A stretch of 64,000 nucleotides of DNA from Nocardioides marmotae (GTDB taxonomy: Bacteria > Actinomycetota > Actinomycetes > Propionibacteriales > Nocardioidaceae). The stretch lies in assembly GCF_013177455.1 (NCBI RefSeq), contig NZ_CP053660.1, positions 3,720,001 to 3,784,000 on the forward strand. The letters run 5' to 3'. Below the pieces are notes generated by a model. That model had not been told where the DNA came from, did not search any database, and saw only the letters and a program-made list of their open reading frames with translations. The stretch's first letter is position 1. Every line of letters starts with the position of its first letter. Both the position numbers and the translations under genes were made by a program. Of the stretch, positions 24,636 to 33,073 are shown piece after piece.

Positions 24636-25901
24636 ATGGCCAAGGACTCGAGACACCACGCACACACCGTGTGTCGTGCTGTCGCGAAGTCCCGGAAGAA
24701 GACCCGCGCAGCGGCGACCGCAGAGCTGTGGTCGATGTCGGACGAGGACGTCGAAACCACCCTCTCCGAGGCCGAGAAGCTCCGCGCGCAGGCCGATGCG
24801 CTCGCACTCCGGCTGGTCGCCGAGGCTGAGCGGCGGCATGCCGGCGAGCGAGCCGGGGCGACCGACACGGCCTCGTGGTGGGCCCACCGCACCCGGCAGG
24901 AGCGTCGGGTCGCGAAGGGCCGGGCCCGGCTCGCGGAGTCCCTCGACCGGCACGAGCCGACCTCGGCCGCGCTGGTCGAGGGCGCGATCAGCGTCGACCA
25001 CGCCCGGGTGATCACCTCCTGTGTGGACCGGCTCCCCGACGACCTGGAGGACCCCACCGTCTCGGCCCGCGCCGAGCAGCACCTCCTCGCGGAGGCTCAG
25101 CACCTCGACCCCAAGACACTGGCGGTGCTCGCCAAGCACGTCCTCACCGTCGTCGCCCCCGAGATCGGCGAGGCCCGCGACGCCCGTGCCCTGGAGCGCG
25201 AGGAGCGTGAAGCCCGTGCGGGTGCGTGGCTGACCATGTGCCCCGACGGGAAGGGCTCGGTCCGCGGGAAGTTCTCCATCCCCGAGCTCCACGCCGCGAT
25301 GCTCCACAAGACCCTCCTCGCGTACGCCGCACCCAAGCACCAAGCCGCCACCAAAGAGGCTGACGCCGAGAACGAGCAGATCGAGCGGCGACCCTCCCCG
25401 GAACGGATGGGGGACGCGTTCTGCGAGCTCCTCGAACACCTCCCCGCCGACCAGGTCCCCAAGCTCGGCGGCCTCAACGCCACCGTCGTCGTCACCATCG
25501 ACCTCGACTCACTGGTCGGCGGGCTCGCGCCGGGAGTGCTCGACGACGGGAGCGTGATCTCCGCTGCCACCGCCCGACGGCTGGCCTGCGAAGCGGGACT
25601 GATCCCGGCCGTCCTCGGCTCGAAGTCCGAGCTGCTGGACCTCGGCCGCAAGACCCGACTGTTCTCCGGGGCTCAGCGACGCGGGATCAACCTGAAACAG
25701 CCCACCTGCACCGCCCAGGGCTGCGACTGGCCCGCCCACCTCTGCCACGCCCACCACGACCAACCCTGGTCCCACGGCGGCAAGACGGATCTCGCCAACG
25801 CGCGCAACCTCTGCCCGAGGCACCACGCCCGCATCCACGACCCCGCCTTCGAGACCACCCACCTCCCCGACGGGCGGGTCGCCTTCCACCGGCGGACATA
25901 G
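24636..25901 (+). CDS. DUF222 and HNH endonuclease protein, 13E12 repeat family
   Basis: 421-residue protein of the repeat family first seen as REP13E12 in mycobacteria. The DUF222 part (about 30-330) has [40 protein letters not shown] and [20 protein letters not shown]. The C-terminal HNH nuclease motif is in [40 protein letters not shown] and ARIHD, with zinc-type Cys pairs and catalytic His residues intact. These genes occur in many copies in actinobacterial genomes and behave like mobile or recombining elements, though transposition is not shown. ATG at 24636; a later in-frame ATG at 24736 is possible. It interrupts the cox region, with direct repeats behind it. Confidence 0.88.
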   Translation: MAKDSRHHAHTVCRAVAKSRKKTRAAATAELWSMSDEDVETTLSEAEKLRAQADALALRLVAEAERRHAGERAGATDTASWWAHRTRQERRVAKGRARLAESLDRHEPTSAALVEGAISVDHARVITSCVDRLPDDLEDPTVSARAEQHLLAEAQHLDPKTLAVLAKHVLTVVAPEIGEARDARALEREEREARAGAWLTMCPDGKGSVRGKFSIPELHAAMLHKTLLAYAAPKHQAATKEADAENEQIERRPSPERMGDAFCELLEHLPADQVPKLGGLNATVVVTIDLDSLVGGLAPGVLDDGSVISAATARRLACEAGLIPAVLGSKSELLDLGRKTRLFSGAQRRGINLKQPTCTAQGCDWPAHLCHAHHDQPWSHGGKTDLANARNLCPRHHARIHDPAFETTHLPDGRVAFHRRT

Positions 25902-25941
25902 ACCGACCAGCCGACGGACCAGGCCCACCCCGCAGTCCGAT

Positions 25942-26086
25942 CCCTCGACCACCGCAACCACAACGGTCGACCCCCACCTGCCGCGAGCCGAGAAGCAACC
26001 GCGCCCAAACACCCGCACCCCAGCGGCGCGCAACCACGTCCTTCTCAAAGTCCTTCAACAACGCACCACCCGGCAGCCGGACGACC
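25942..26086. repeat. Long direct repeat behind the HNH gene, copy A
   Basis: About 145 bp beginning CCTCGACCACCGCAACCACA and ending near CGCACCACCCGGCAGCCGGA. It is strongly similar to copy B at 26201-26345, in the same orientation. Read leftward both copies give a similar peptide (GRGCFSARG then VVAVVEG), which points to a shared ancestor, perhaps a decayed 3' end of a 13E12 element. Confidence 0.7.
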
Positions 26087-26125
26087 ACCCCGAGGCCCTG
26101 CGCACCTCACCGGGCCTCGACACGC

Positions 26126-26187
26126 TCGCCAGGGCTCGCTGCTCGACCAACGGGTGGCCACCAGGGCTCGCTGCTCGACCAACGGGA
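26126..26187. repeat. Two tandem copies of a 26-base unit
   Basis: GCCAGGGCTCGCTGCTCGAC continued by CAACGGG occurs at about 26126-26152 and, as ACCAGGGCTCGCTGCTCGAC, at 26159-26186. It sits between the two long direct repeats. Confidence 0.65.
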
Positions 26188-26200
26188 CGCAGGGCACACC

Positions 26201-26345
26201 CCTCGACCACCGCAACCACAGCGGTCGACCCCCGCCAACCGCGAGCCGAGAAGCAGCCGCGCCCAGGTGCCTCGACCACGACGGCGCGCAACCACGTCAT
26301 TCTCAAAGTCCTCCTACACCGCACCACCCGCCGCCTCCGGACGCG
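26201..26345. repeat. Long direct repeat behind the HNH gene, copy B
   Basis: Second copy of the 145-bp unit, 115 bp after copy A. Its end abuts the 3' end of the leftward alpha/beta hydrolase. No gene is convincing in 25902-26391. Confidence 0.7.
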
Positions 26346-26391
26346 CCCGCACCACCGCCAGCAGCCGATGGTCGCCGATCGACCCGCAGGC

Positions 26392-27396
26392 TCAGTCCGA
26401 GCCGACCGCCCGACGCAGCGCGGCCCGGGCGGCGGCGCGGAAGCGGGCGGTGCCGGGGGTCGTGTCGGCGTGGTCGACGTCGGCGGCGTGGTACATCCCC
26501 GGCTCGACGTGGACGTCGCAGTCGACGCCGGCGGCGCGGAGGCGGGCGGCGTACTCGAGGTCCTCGTCGTGGAACAGGTCGAGGTCGCCGACGCCGATCC
26601 AGGCGGGCGGCAGGCCGGCGAGGTCGGTGCGGCGAGCGGGGACGGCGTACGGCCGGTCCTCGCCGTCGGTGGTGGGCTCGTGGCCGAGGTAGGAGGTCCA
26701 GGCGAACCGGTTCGACGGCGGCGTCCACATGAACCGGCCGCGGCCGCCGTGCTCGGAGCGGAGCACGGTGCGGTCGTCGAGCATCGGGTAGACGAGCAGC
26801 TGGAGGGCGACCGGCACGCCCTCGTCGGTCGCCTGCTGCGCCAGGGAAGCAGCCAGGAGGCCACCGGCGCTGGCGCCCCCGACGGCGACCCGCGAGACGT
26901 CGACGCCGAGGTCGGCGGCGTGCTCGCGCAGCCAGGCCAGCGCGGCGGCGCAGTCGTCCAGCGCCGCGGGGAAGGGATGCTCGGGGGCGATCCGGTAGTC
27001 GACGTTCGCGACGACGAGACCGACGTCGCGCGCGAGCTCGCTGCACAGCCGGTCGTCCTGCGCCGCGGTGCCCATGATCGTGCCGCCGCCGTGGATCCAG
27101 ACGAGCGCGCCGCTCGGGGTGGGACGGCCGCTCGTCGGCACGTGGACCCGCACCGAGGCGCCGTCCGGCAGGTCGTGGACGGTGACCTCGACCCCGTCGA
27201 CCGGCGGGGTCGCCCGGCCGTAGACGCGGCGAGCCACCGACAGGAGGGCCGGGTTCGCGATCGCGATCGGCGCCCAGAGCATGGGGGTCCGCATGGCGCG
27301 CGGCACGTCGCGGACCGCCCGGGCGCGGCCCAGGACGGCACCGACGGCGGCGGCGCCGAAGGTGATGGGGGCGAGCGGCAGCAGGCGCGAGGTCAC
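26392..27396 (-). CDS. Alpha/beta hydrolase, hormone-sensitive-lipase family
   Basis: 334-residue esterase-like enzyme, cytoplasmic or loosely membrane-bound. HSL-family signs: oxyanion motif HGGG in LVWIHGGGTIMG (about 101), VANVDYRIAPEHPFPAALDD, nucleophile Ser in VGGASAGG (about 168), the acid in WIGVGDLDLFHDE and the catalytic His in GMYHAAD. It resembles bacterial short-chain carboxylesterases. GTG start with -10 TAGCGT 6 bases upstream. Three 17-base direct repeats with a 22-bp period lie just upstream of the promoter (27421-27481), and a GAF-type regulator is the next gene upstream on the same strand, so a local activator is plausible. Confidence 0.88.
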   Translation of the reverse strand: MTSRLLPLAPITFGAAAVGAVLGRARAVRDVPRAMRTPMLWAPIAIANPALLSVARRVYGRATPPVDGVEVTVHDLPDGASVRVHVPTSGRPTPSGALVWIHGGGTIMGTAAQDDRLCSELARDVGLVVANVDYRIAPEHPFPAALDDCAAALAWLREHAADLGVDVSRVAVGGASAGGLLAASLAQQATDEGVPVALQLLVYPMLDDRTVLRSEHGGRGRFMWTPPSNRFAWTSYLGHEPTTDGEDRPYAVPARRTDLAGLPPAWIGVGDLDLFHDEDLEYAARLRAAGVDCDVHVEPGMYHAADVDHADTTPGTARFRAAARAALRRAVGSD

Positions 27397-27402
27397 CCTC
27401 CG

Positions 27403-27408
27403 ACGCTA
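27403..27408 (-). promoter_or_regulatory. -10 element of the alpha/beta hydrolase (leaderless)
   Basis: TAGCGT on the minus strand, 6 bases before the GTG at 27396. Confidence 0.55.
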
Positions 27409-27420
27409 GCGGTCGACCGT

Positions 27421-27481
27421 CCAGAAGTGCCGACTCGATGGACCAGAACTGCCGACTCGGCACGCCAGAACTGCCGACTCG
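27421..27481. repeat. Three direct repeats with 22-bp period (possible activator sites)
   Basis: CCAGAA(G/C)TGCCGACTCG at 27421-27437, 27443-27459 and 27465-27481. The period of 22 bp is two helical turns, and the proximal copy is 12 bp from the -10 element of the downstream esterase. This geometry is known for SARP-type activators. The GT-rich run after it (GGTGGTGGGTGGTGG, 27491-27505) resembles that near 24440. Confidence 0.6.
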
Positions 27482-27514
27482 GCGGATGTGGGTGGTGGGT
27501 GGTGGCTGGGGAGA

Positions 27515-28738
27515 TCAGGAGCGGGCGACGGCCAGCCGGCCCTTGAGGAGCGGCACGGCCGGGTGGGCGGTTCCTTCGAGCCGGGCCAGGCAGGTCTCGA
27601 GCACCTCGACGTCGTACGGCGCCAGCTCGCCGTACCGCACGACCGCATCGGGCTGCGGGTCGGCGAGCAGCGCCTCGCGCAGCGCGACGGCGACGTACTC
27701 GGCGAGCTCGTGGAGCGCGGGGCTGTTGGTGCCCGGCAGCAGGTCGCCGCGGTAGGCGTCGACCGCCGCGGCCACCTCGCCGCGGCGCAGCAGCGAGAGC
27801 ACGTGCTCGACGTCGGTGGCGACCGGCATCAGCAGCCGGTAGGGCCGCGAGGAGAGCTGGCCGCCGAGGGCGGCGCGCAGGTGGGAGACCTCGGCCTTGA
27901 GGGTGGAGAAGGTGACCGCCTGGTCGCCGTAGACCAGCGCGTGCAGCTGCTCGAGCGAGAGCCCCTCGGGGTGCATCGCGAGCAGGGCGAGGATCTCGGT
28001 CTGCCGCCGGTTGAGCAGCAGCCGCTGCCCGTCGAGCCGGGTCTCGGCGGTGCCGAGCAGGGTCATCACCAGGCCCGGGTCGCGGGTCTCCTCCAGCAGC
28101 CCGCCGTGGGTGCGCGAGCGCGGCATCGCGGTCTCGATGAGCCGGGCCATCACCCGCGCGGTCGCCAGCCCGATCGGGTGGGTGCGGTCCCACGTCGTCG
28201 ACAGGTCGATGACGCCGAGCTGCGCGCCGGTGACCGGGTCGTGCACGGGCGCGGCCCAGCAGACCCAGTTGTGCACGATCGGGGCGTAGTGCTCGGCGCT
28301 GAAGACCATCGCCGGCGCCCCGAGCCGGTTGGCGAGGTCGAGGGCGTTGGTGCCGACCGAGCGGTCGTCCCAGCGCCCGCCGGCCACGAAGTTCACCGAC
28401 TCCGCCTTGCGGCGCATCATCCGGCCGCCGTAGGTCCACAGGATGCGGGTGTCGGGGTCGGTGACGGCGACGACGAGGTCGCCGTCCTCGGCGGTGCGCC
28501 GCAGCTCGGCCTCGACCCGCTCGACCGCGACCTGGAGGGGCGAGTCGCGCCACCGCCCGGCGGTCTCCCCCTCGTCGGCCAGCGGCGCCTCGGTCACGTC
28601 GGTGCCGACGGCGGTCGAGCGGCCCCAGCTGCGCAGGATCTCGGGCCGTACGGCGCCGGGTGCGTCGCCGTGCTCGACGAACGACGTCCACGCGCGCACG
28701 GCCTCGCGTCGGCGGTCCTCCAGCTCACCGACGCCCAT
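27515..28738 (-). CDS. GAF-domain transcriptional regulator with C-terminal winged helix
   Basis: 407-residue regulator. The N-terminal half resembles the sensory part of AcoR-type activators: VRPEILRSWGRS at the start and the GAF region LVVAVTDPDTRILWTYGG ... VGTNALDLANRLGAPAMVFS with APVHDPVTGAQLGVIDLST. The middle has a winged-helix fold (LNRRQTEILALLAMHPEGLS, TFSTLKAEVSHLRAALGG, RPYRLLMPVATD), like OmpR/SARP proteins, not the sigma-54 AAA domain. The end (VAAAVDAYRGDLLPGTNSPA) is reminiscent of the BTAD domain of SARPs. Ligand unknown. ATG with -10 TACGGT 7 bases upstream. Likely targets are the esterase with its 22-bp repeats or the cox genes; this is inference. Confidence 0.78.
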   Translation of the reverse strand: MGVGELEDRRREAVRAWTSFVEHGDAPGAVRPEILRSWGRSTAVGTDVTEAPLADEGETAGRWRDSPLQVAVERVEAELRRTAEDGDLVVAVTDPDTRILWTYGGRMMRRKAESVNFVAGGRWDDRSVGTNALDLANRLGAPAMVFSAEHYAPIVHNWVCWAAPVHDPVTGAQLGVIDLSTTWDRTHPIGLATARVMARLIETAMPRSRTHGGLLEETRDPGLVMTLLGTAETRLDGQRLLLNRRQTEILALLAMHPEGLSLEQLHALVYGDQAVTFSTLKAEVSHLRAALGGQLSSRPYRLLMPVATDVEHVLSLLRRGEVAAAVDAYRGDLLPGTNSPALHELAEYVAVALREALLADPQPDAVVRYGELAPYDVEVLETCLARLEGTAHPAVPLLKGRLAVARS

Positions 28739-28745
28739 GCGGCGG

Positions 28746-28751
28746 ACCGTA
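28746..28751 (-). promoter_or_regulatory. -10 element of the GAF regulator (leaderless)
   Basis: TACGGT on the minus strand, 7 bases before the ATG at 28738. Confidence 0.5.
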
Positions 28752-28772
28752 GCACCGACGCGGTGATCGCGG

Positions 28773-29849
28773 TCACAGTCGCAGGTGAACTCTCAGGAAC
28801 TCCAAGGTCCGGCGCATCGAGTCGGCGAACCGCGGCCCGAAGGCGTGCCCCTCCCCCGCGTAGACCTCCAGCTCCGCGTCGGCGCCCGCCTCGCGCAGCA
28901 GCCCGTGGGTCTGTCGCGACCACGCGACCGGGCAGGTGTCGTCGGCGGAGCCGTGCAGCATGAGCACCGGCTCGGTGACCCGGTCGAAGAAGGTGCGCGA
29001 GGACAGGTCGCGGTAGAAGCGCGGGCTCTCCTCCGGGGTGCCGAAGCGGTCGTAGTAGCGGGCCAGCTCCTCGGGCCGGTTCGGCTCGGTGAACTGCCGG
29101 ATGTTGTCGACGAAGCGCGAGCTGACCGAGGCGAAGACGACCGCGGCGTCGACCAGCCCCGGCTCGGCGACCAGCGCGTTGAGGGTGACCCCGCCGCCCA
29201 TCGAGCGGCCGAGCATCGCGAGCCGGTCGTCGTCGACGTACGGCTCCTGCTCGAGCGCCTTGACCGCCCCGATCGCGTCGCGGGTGTAGGCGAGCCGGCT
29301 CTCGCGGTCGACGTCGCCGACCGGGTCGGAGCCGGCGTGGCCGCGGTAGTCGGTGTGCAGCACGACGAAGCCGGCCGCGGCCAGCCACTCCTGCTCCCGC
29401 GACAGCCCGCGCCCGAGGGTGTAGATCGCCGGGTCGATGTAGCCGTGGTTGAGCACCACCGCCGGGAACGGCCCGCGCCCGCGCGGCACGAGCAGCTCGC
29501 CGGAGACGGTCGCGCCGTCGACGGTGTACGTCGCCGTCCAGCTGCGCCAGCGGGCGGTGCTCGCCAGCGGCTCGGTGCGCCGCAGCCGCCCGGCCCGCAC
29601 GTCCTCGCGCATCAGCGCGGGCAGGGAGACCCGGTGGCGCACCGGCGGCAGCGCCTGCGGGTCCGCGCTCCCCGAGGCGGACGGGTCCCCCGACGGGGTG
29701 GCCGACGGGTCGGCCGAGGACGGCACCGGGCTGGCCGGCGGGGTGGTCTCGGTGGGTCCGCCGGCGGGGTCGTGCACCGGCTCGTCGCTGCACGCCGCGA
29801 GCGGCACCGACAGCGCGGTGGCCAGCGCGAGCGCGACGAGCCGCCTCAC
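28773..29849 (-). CDS. Lipoprotein alpha/beta hydrolase (S9-like)
   Basis: 358-residue exported enzyme: the signal VRRLVALALATALSVPLAAC with lipobox LAAC (Cys20), then a Pro/Ser/Thr linker, then an alpha/beta hydrolase domain. NHGYIDPAIY supplies the oxyanion region, LGRSMGGGVTLNALV the nucleophile Ser, LHGSADDTCPVAWS the acid, and GEGHAFGPRFADS the catalytic His, with C-terminal RRTLEFLRVHLRL. It looks like dipeptidyl-peptidase/acyl-esterase relatives; substrate unknown. The GTG overlaps the XdhC-like stop (GTGA), making it the last gene of the MoxR-VWA-XdhC operon. A surface lipoprotein there is unexpected. Confidence 0.83.
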   Translation of the reverse strand: MRRLVALALATALSVPLAACSDEPVHDPAGGPTETTPPASPVPSSADPSATPSGDPSASGSADPQALPPVRHRVSLPALMREDVRAGRLRRTEPLASTARWRSWTATYTVDGATVSGELLVPRGRGPFPAVVLNHGYIDPAIYTLGRGLSREQEWLAAAGFVVLHTDYRGHAGSDPVGDVDRESRLAYTRDAIGAVKALEQEPYVDDDRLAMLGRSMGGGVTLNALVAEPGLVDAAVVFASVSSRFVDNIRQFTEPNRPEELARYYDRFGTPEESPRFYRDLSSRTFFDRVTEPVLMLHGSADDTCPVAWSRQTHGLLREAGADAELEVYAGEGHAFGPRFADSMRRTLEFLRVHLRL

Positions 29850-31000
29850 CGGTGGATGCGCCCCTCGGTCCGCGCGAGCGGCTCCCCGGACCCGCCCCAG
29901 CGCCCGGCGATGATCTCGGCGGCGATGCTGACCGCGGTCTCCTCCGGCGTCCGGGCGCCGAGGTCGAGCCCGATCGGGCTGCGCAGGCGGGCCAGCTCGG
30001 TCTCGGTCACGCCGGCCTCGCGCAGCCGCTCCATCCGGTCGTCGTGGGTGCGCCGCGAGCCCATCGCCCCGATGTAGGCGACCTCGGGCAGCCGCAGCGC
30101 CACCTCCAGCAACGGGACGTCGAACTTCGGGTCGTGGGTCAGCACCGTGACGACCGTCCGGCCGTCGATCCGGCCGGCCTGCTGCTCGGCGCGGAGGTAG
30201 CGGTGCGGCCAGTCCACGACCACCTCGTCGGCGTGGGGGAAGCGGGTCGCGGTGGCGAAGACGGGCCGGGCGTCGCACACGGTCACGTGGTAGCCGAGGA
30301 ACGCCCCCACCCGGGCGACCGCGGCGGCGAAGTCGATGGCGCCGAAGACGAGCATCCGCGGCTTCGGGGCGAAGGCCCACACGAAGACGCGCATCCCCTC
30401 CCCGCGCCGCTCGCCGTCGGGCCCGTAGGTCAGCACCCCGCTCGTGCCGGCGGCGAGCAGGCCCAGCGCGTCGTCGCGGACCGCGTCGTCGGCGCGGGGC
30501 GAGCCCAACGACGAGCCCGACGACGAGCCCGACGACGAGCCCGACGACGAGCCCGCCGGCGCGTCGGGCCGCAGCAGCACCCGCCGGCCGACCCGGTCGG
30601 GGTCGGGGTGCTCGATGACGGTGGCGACGGCGACCGGCCGGCCCGCCTCGAGGTCCGCGGCGACCTCGGCCAGCTCGGGGAAGGTCGTGCGCGAGACCTT
30701 CTCGACGTACACGTCGAGGATCCCGCCGCAGGTCAGCCCGACGGCGAACGCGTCGTCGTCGGAGACGCCGTAGCGCTCCAGCACCGGTGCGCCGGACTCC
30801 ACGACGGTCTGGGCGAGGTCGTAGACCGCGCCCTCCACGCAGCCGCCGGAGACCGACCCGACGGCCGTGCCGTCCGGGCCGACCAGCATCGATGCGCCCG
30901 GTGGGCGGGGTGCGGAGCGGAAGGTGGCGACGACGGTGCCGACGCCGACCTCCTCGCCGGCCTCCCACCACGCCATCAGCTCGGGCAGGACCTCACGCAC
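29846..31000 (-). CDS. XdhC/CoxF-like molybdenum enzyme maturation protein
   Basis: 384-residue protein of the XdhC/CoxI family, which binds the molybdenum cofactor, sulfurates it and delivers it to xanthine-dehydrogenase-type enzymes. N-terminal part: VGTVVATFRSAPRPPGASML, then SVSGGCVEGAVYD and GLTCGGILDVYVE with the conserved cysteines. C-terminal Rossmann part: RMLVFGAIDFAAAVARVGAF, DARPVFATATRFPHADEVVV, VLTHDPKFDVPLLEVALRLP, VAYIGAMGSRRTHDDR. A Ser-Gly insert GSSSGSSSGSSSGSS sits at about 150-165 and comes from a 12-bp tandem repeat (30502-30555), an unusual linker expansion. GTG start overlaps the VWA stop by 8 bases. Confidence 0.9.
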   Translation of the reverse strand: MREVLPELMAWWEAGEEVGVGTVVATFRSAPRPPGASMLVGPDGTAVGSVSGGCVEGAVYDLAQTVVESGAPVLERYGVSDDDAFAVGLTCGGILDVYVEKVSRTTFPELAEVAADLEAGRPVAVATVIEHPDPDRVGRRVLLRPDAPAGSSSGSSSGSSSGSSLGSPRADDAVRDDALGLLAAGTSGVLTYGPDGERRGEGMRVFVWAFAPKPRMLVFGAIDFAAAVARVGAFLGYHVTVCDARPVFATATRFPHADEVVVDWPHRYLRAEQQAGRIDGRTVVTVLTHDPKFDVPLLEVALRLPEVAYIGAMGSRRTHDDRMERLREAGVTETELARLRSPIGLDLGARTPEETAVSIAAEIIAGRWGGSGEPLARTEGRIHR

Positions 31001-32126
31001 CGGCGACCACCTCCACGACCTCGGCGTACGTCGCGAGCGAGTGCCCGGCGACGAAGTCGTCGACGTGCGGCAGCACCGCGACGACCCCCTGCTGGACCGG
31101 CTCGTAGCCGGCCTTCCCGCGGTGCGGGTTGACCCACACCAGCCGGTGCGCGACCCGGGCGAGTCCTTCGGCCTGCTCGGCGAGCAGGGTGCAGTCGCCG
31201 CGCTCCCACCCGTCGCTGAAGACCACGACCACCGCGCCGCGGGCCATCCCGCGGCGGCCCCAGCGGGTGAGGAAGGTGTGCAGGTTCTCCCCCAGCCGCG
31301 TGCCGCCCGACCAGTCCGGGACGGTGGCGCCGGCGGCGACGATCGCCTGCTCGGGGTCGCGCAGCCGCAGCGCGCGGGTCAGGTGGGTGAGCCGGGTGCC
31401 GAGCGTGAACGTCTCGACCGAGCCGGGCGCGGCCTGGGTGAACCGGTGCGCGAGGCGCAGCAGCGCGTCGGCGTACCCGCTCATCGAGCCGGACACGTCG
31501 ACCAGCAGCACCACCCGGCGCGGCCGCGTGGCGCGGCGCCGGTGGACGACCTCGGCGGGCTCGCCCATCCGCCGCAGGCTGGCCCGCAGCGTGCGGGCGG
31601 CGTCGACCTCGCCGCGGCGCCAGGCCCGGTGCCGCGCGCTGCGGCGGTGCGGGGCGCGCGGGCGCAAGGTCGCGAAGAGCGCGGTGAGGCGGGCCCGCTC
31701 GGCCGGGGAGAGGCCGGCGACGTCGCGGTGGCGCAGCACCTCGGCGTCGCTGGCCATCGCCCGCACCACGTCGGCCTCCTCCGGCCCGCCGTCGCCACCG
31801 GCGGCCTCGGCCTCCGGCATCGAGGCGTACGACGTCGTGGCCGGCGCCGCCGGCCGGGGCCGGGGCAGGCCGGTGCGGTGGTCGAAGTACGCCGCGAACA
31901 CCTGCTCGTGCCGGGCGAGGTCCGCCGGGCCGGCGCACAGGGTGGCGCGGCCGGCGGCGCGGGTGCCGTCCTCGGTGGGGCCGAGGAGCGCGACCGCCGC
32001 GAGGTACTGCTGAGCGCGGTCGGGGGTGACCGCGACGCCGGCGGCCCGGAGCGCGCGGGTGAAGCCGAGGAGCACCTCGTCGGCCCCGTGCAGGGTCTCC
32101 TCCTGGAGGTCCTGGAGGACGGTCAC
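30993..32126 (-). CDS. VWA domain protein, CoxE-like
   Basis: 377-residue protein with an N-terminal helical part (TLHGADEVLLGFTRALRAAG) and a C-terminal von Willebrand A domain. The metal site D-x-S-x-S is seen in VLLVDVSGSMSGYADALLRL (about 206), with further ligands in TLGTRLTHLTRAL and VVVVFSDGWERGD. CoxE works with the MoxR-type ATPase CoxD to insert sulfur and copper into CO dehydrogenase of Oligotropha. The same partner order MoxR-VWA is seen here. GTG start overlaps the MoxR stop (GTGA). Confidence 0.88.
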   Translation of the reverse strand: MTVLQDLQEETLHGADEVLLGFTRALRAAGVAVTPDRAQQYLAAVALLGPTEDGTRAAGRATLCAGPADLARHEQVFAAYFDHRTGLPRPRPAAPATTSYASMPEAEAAGGDGGPEEADVVRAMASDAEVLRHRDVAGLSPAERARLTALFATLRPRAPHRRSARHRAWRRGEVDAARTLRASLRRMGEPAEVVHRRRATRPRRVVLLVDVSGSMSGYADALLRLAHRFTQAAPGSVETFTLGTRLTHLTRALRLRDPEQAIVAAGATVPDWSGGTRLGENLHTFLTRWGRRGMARGAVVVVFSDGWERGDCTLLAEQAEGLARVAHRLVWVNPHRGKAGYEPVQQGVVAVLPHVDDFVAGHSLATYAEVVEVVAGA

Positions 32127-33022
32127 GGCGCGAGCATCCGGTCGAGGGCGACACGGACGCGGTCGGCGTCCTCGCGGTACTTCACCAGCGCCCCGAGGCT
32201 CGCCGCAGCCGTCGCGAGGTCGAGGTCGGTGGTGCCGAGGTGGTGCAGCGCGCGGGCCCAGTCGAGGGTCTCCGCGACGCCCGGCGGCTTGACCAGGCCG
32301 GTGTCGGCGCGCAGTCCCTGCACGACCTCGACGACCTGGCGGGTCAGCGACTCGGCGACCTCGGGGGCGCGCGAGCGGACGATCGCGACCTCGCGCTCCA
32401 GCGCCGGGTGGTCGATCCAGTGGTAGAGGCAGCGCCGCTTGAGCGCGTCGTGCAGCTCGCGGGTGCGGTTGGAGGTCAGCACGACGATCGGCGGCGTCGC
32501 GGCCCGCACGGTGCCGAGCTCCGGGATCGTCACCTGGTAGGTGGAGAGCACCTCGAGCAGGAACGCCTCGAACTCGTCGTCGGCGCGGTCGACCTCGTCG
32601 ACGAGCAGCACGGCCGGGCTCTGCTGGAGCGCGGCCAGCACCGGGCGCGCGAGCAGGAACCGCTCGTCGTACAGGCTCTTCTCGGCCTCCTCCAGCCCGC
32701 CGGCCGCGGCCGCGCCGCCCGCGGCCTCGAGCGCGCGCAGGTGGAGGACCTGGCGGGGGAAGTCCCAGTCGTAGAGCGCCTGGGTGGCGTCGATCCCCTC
32801 GTAGCACTGCAGCCGCACCAGCGGCAGGTCCAACGCCTCGGCGATCGCCTCGGCCAGCGCGGTCTTGCCGGTGCCGGGCTCGCCCTCGAGCAGCAGCGGC
32901 CGGCCCATCCGCAGGGCGAGGAAGGTGACGGTGGCGAGCTCGGGGTCGACCAGGTAACCGGTCTCCCCCAGCCGCTCCGTCACGTCGCCGAGGTCGAGCA
33001 GCTGCGGGGTGACGGCGGTCAT
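32123..33022 (-). CDS. MoxR-type AAA ATPase, CoxD-like
   Basis: 299-residue AAA+ chaperone. Walker A GEPGTGKTALAEAIAEAL (about 47-64), Walker B AVLLVDEVDRADDEFEAFLL (about 137-156), sensor 1 in IVVLTSNRTRELHDALKRRC, then the MoxR lid with REVAIVRSRAPEVAESL. It remodels the active site or cluster of the target enzyme together with the VWA protein. First gene of the operon MoxR-VWA-XdhC-lipoprotein hydrolase. ATG at 33020-33022 with -10 TAGCCT 6 bases upstream. Confidence 0.9.
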   Translation of the reverse strand: MTAVTPQLLDLGDVTERLGETGYLVDPELATVTFLALRMGRPLLLEGEPGTGKTALAEAIAEALDLPLVRLQCYEGIDATQALYDWDFPRQVLHLRALEAAGGAAAAGGLEEAEKSLYDERFLLARPVLAALQQSPAVLLVDEVDRADDEFEAFLLEVLSTYQVTIPELGTVRAATPPIVVLTSNRTRELHDALKRRCLYHWIDHPALEREVAIVRSRAPEVAESLTRQVVEVVQGLRADTGLVKPPGVAETLDWARALHHLGTTDLDLATAAASLGALVKYREDADRVRVALDRMLAP

Positions 33023-33028
33023 GCCCCG

Positions 33029-33034
33029 AGGCTA
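33029..33034 (-). promoter_or_regulatory. -10 element of the MoxR operon (leaderless)
   Basis: TAGCCT on the minus strand, 6 bases before the ATG at 33022. Confidence 0.6.
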
Positions 33035-33073
33035 CGACGAGGCTGTTGGGGGCCGGTTGGTTGACTGGCCCTC

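Noticed and set aside
24636..25901. Homing endonuclease or restriction enzyme
   Set aside because: The HNH motif is joined to DUF222, the hallmark of the 13E12 repeat family; no methylase and no intein or intron signs.
27421..27481. Possible CRISPR-like repeats
   Set aside because: Three 17-base units with only 5-base spacers; far too short, and no cas genes.
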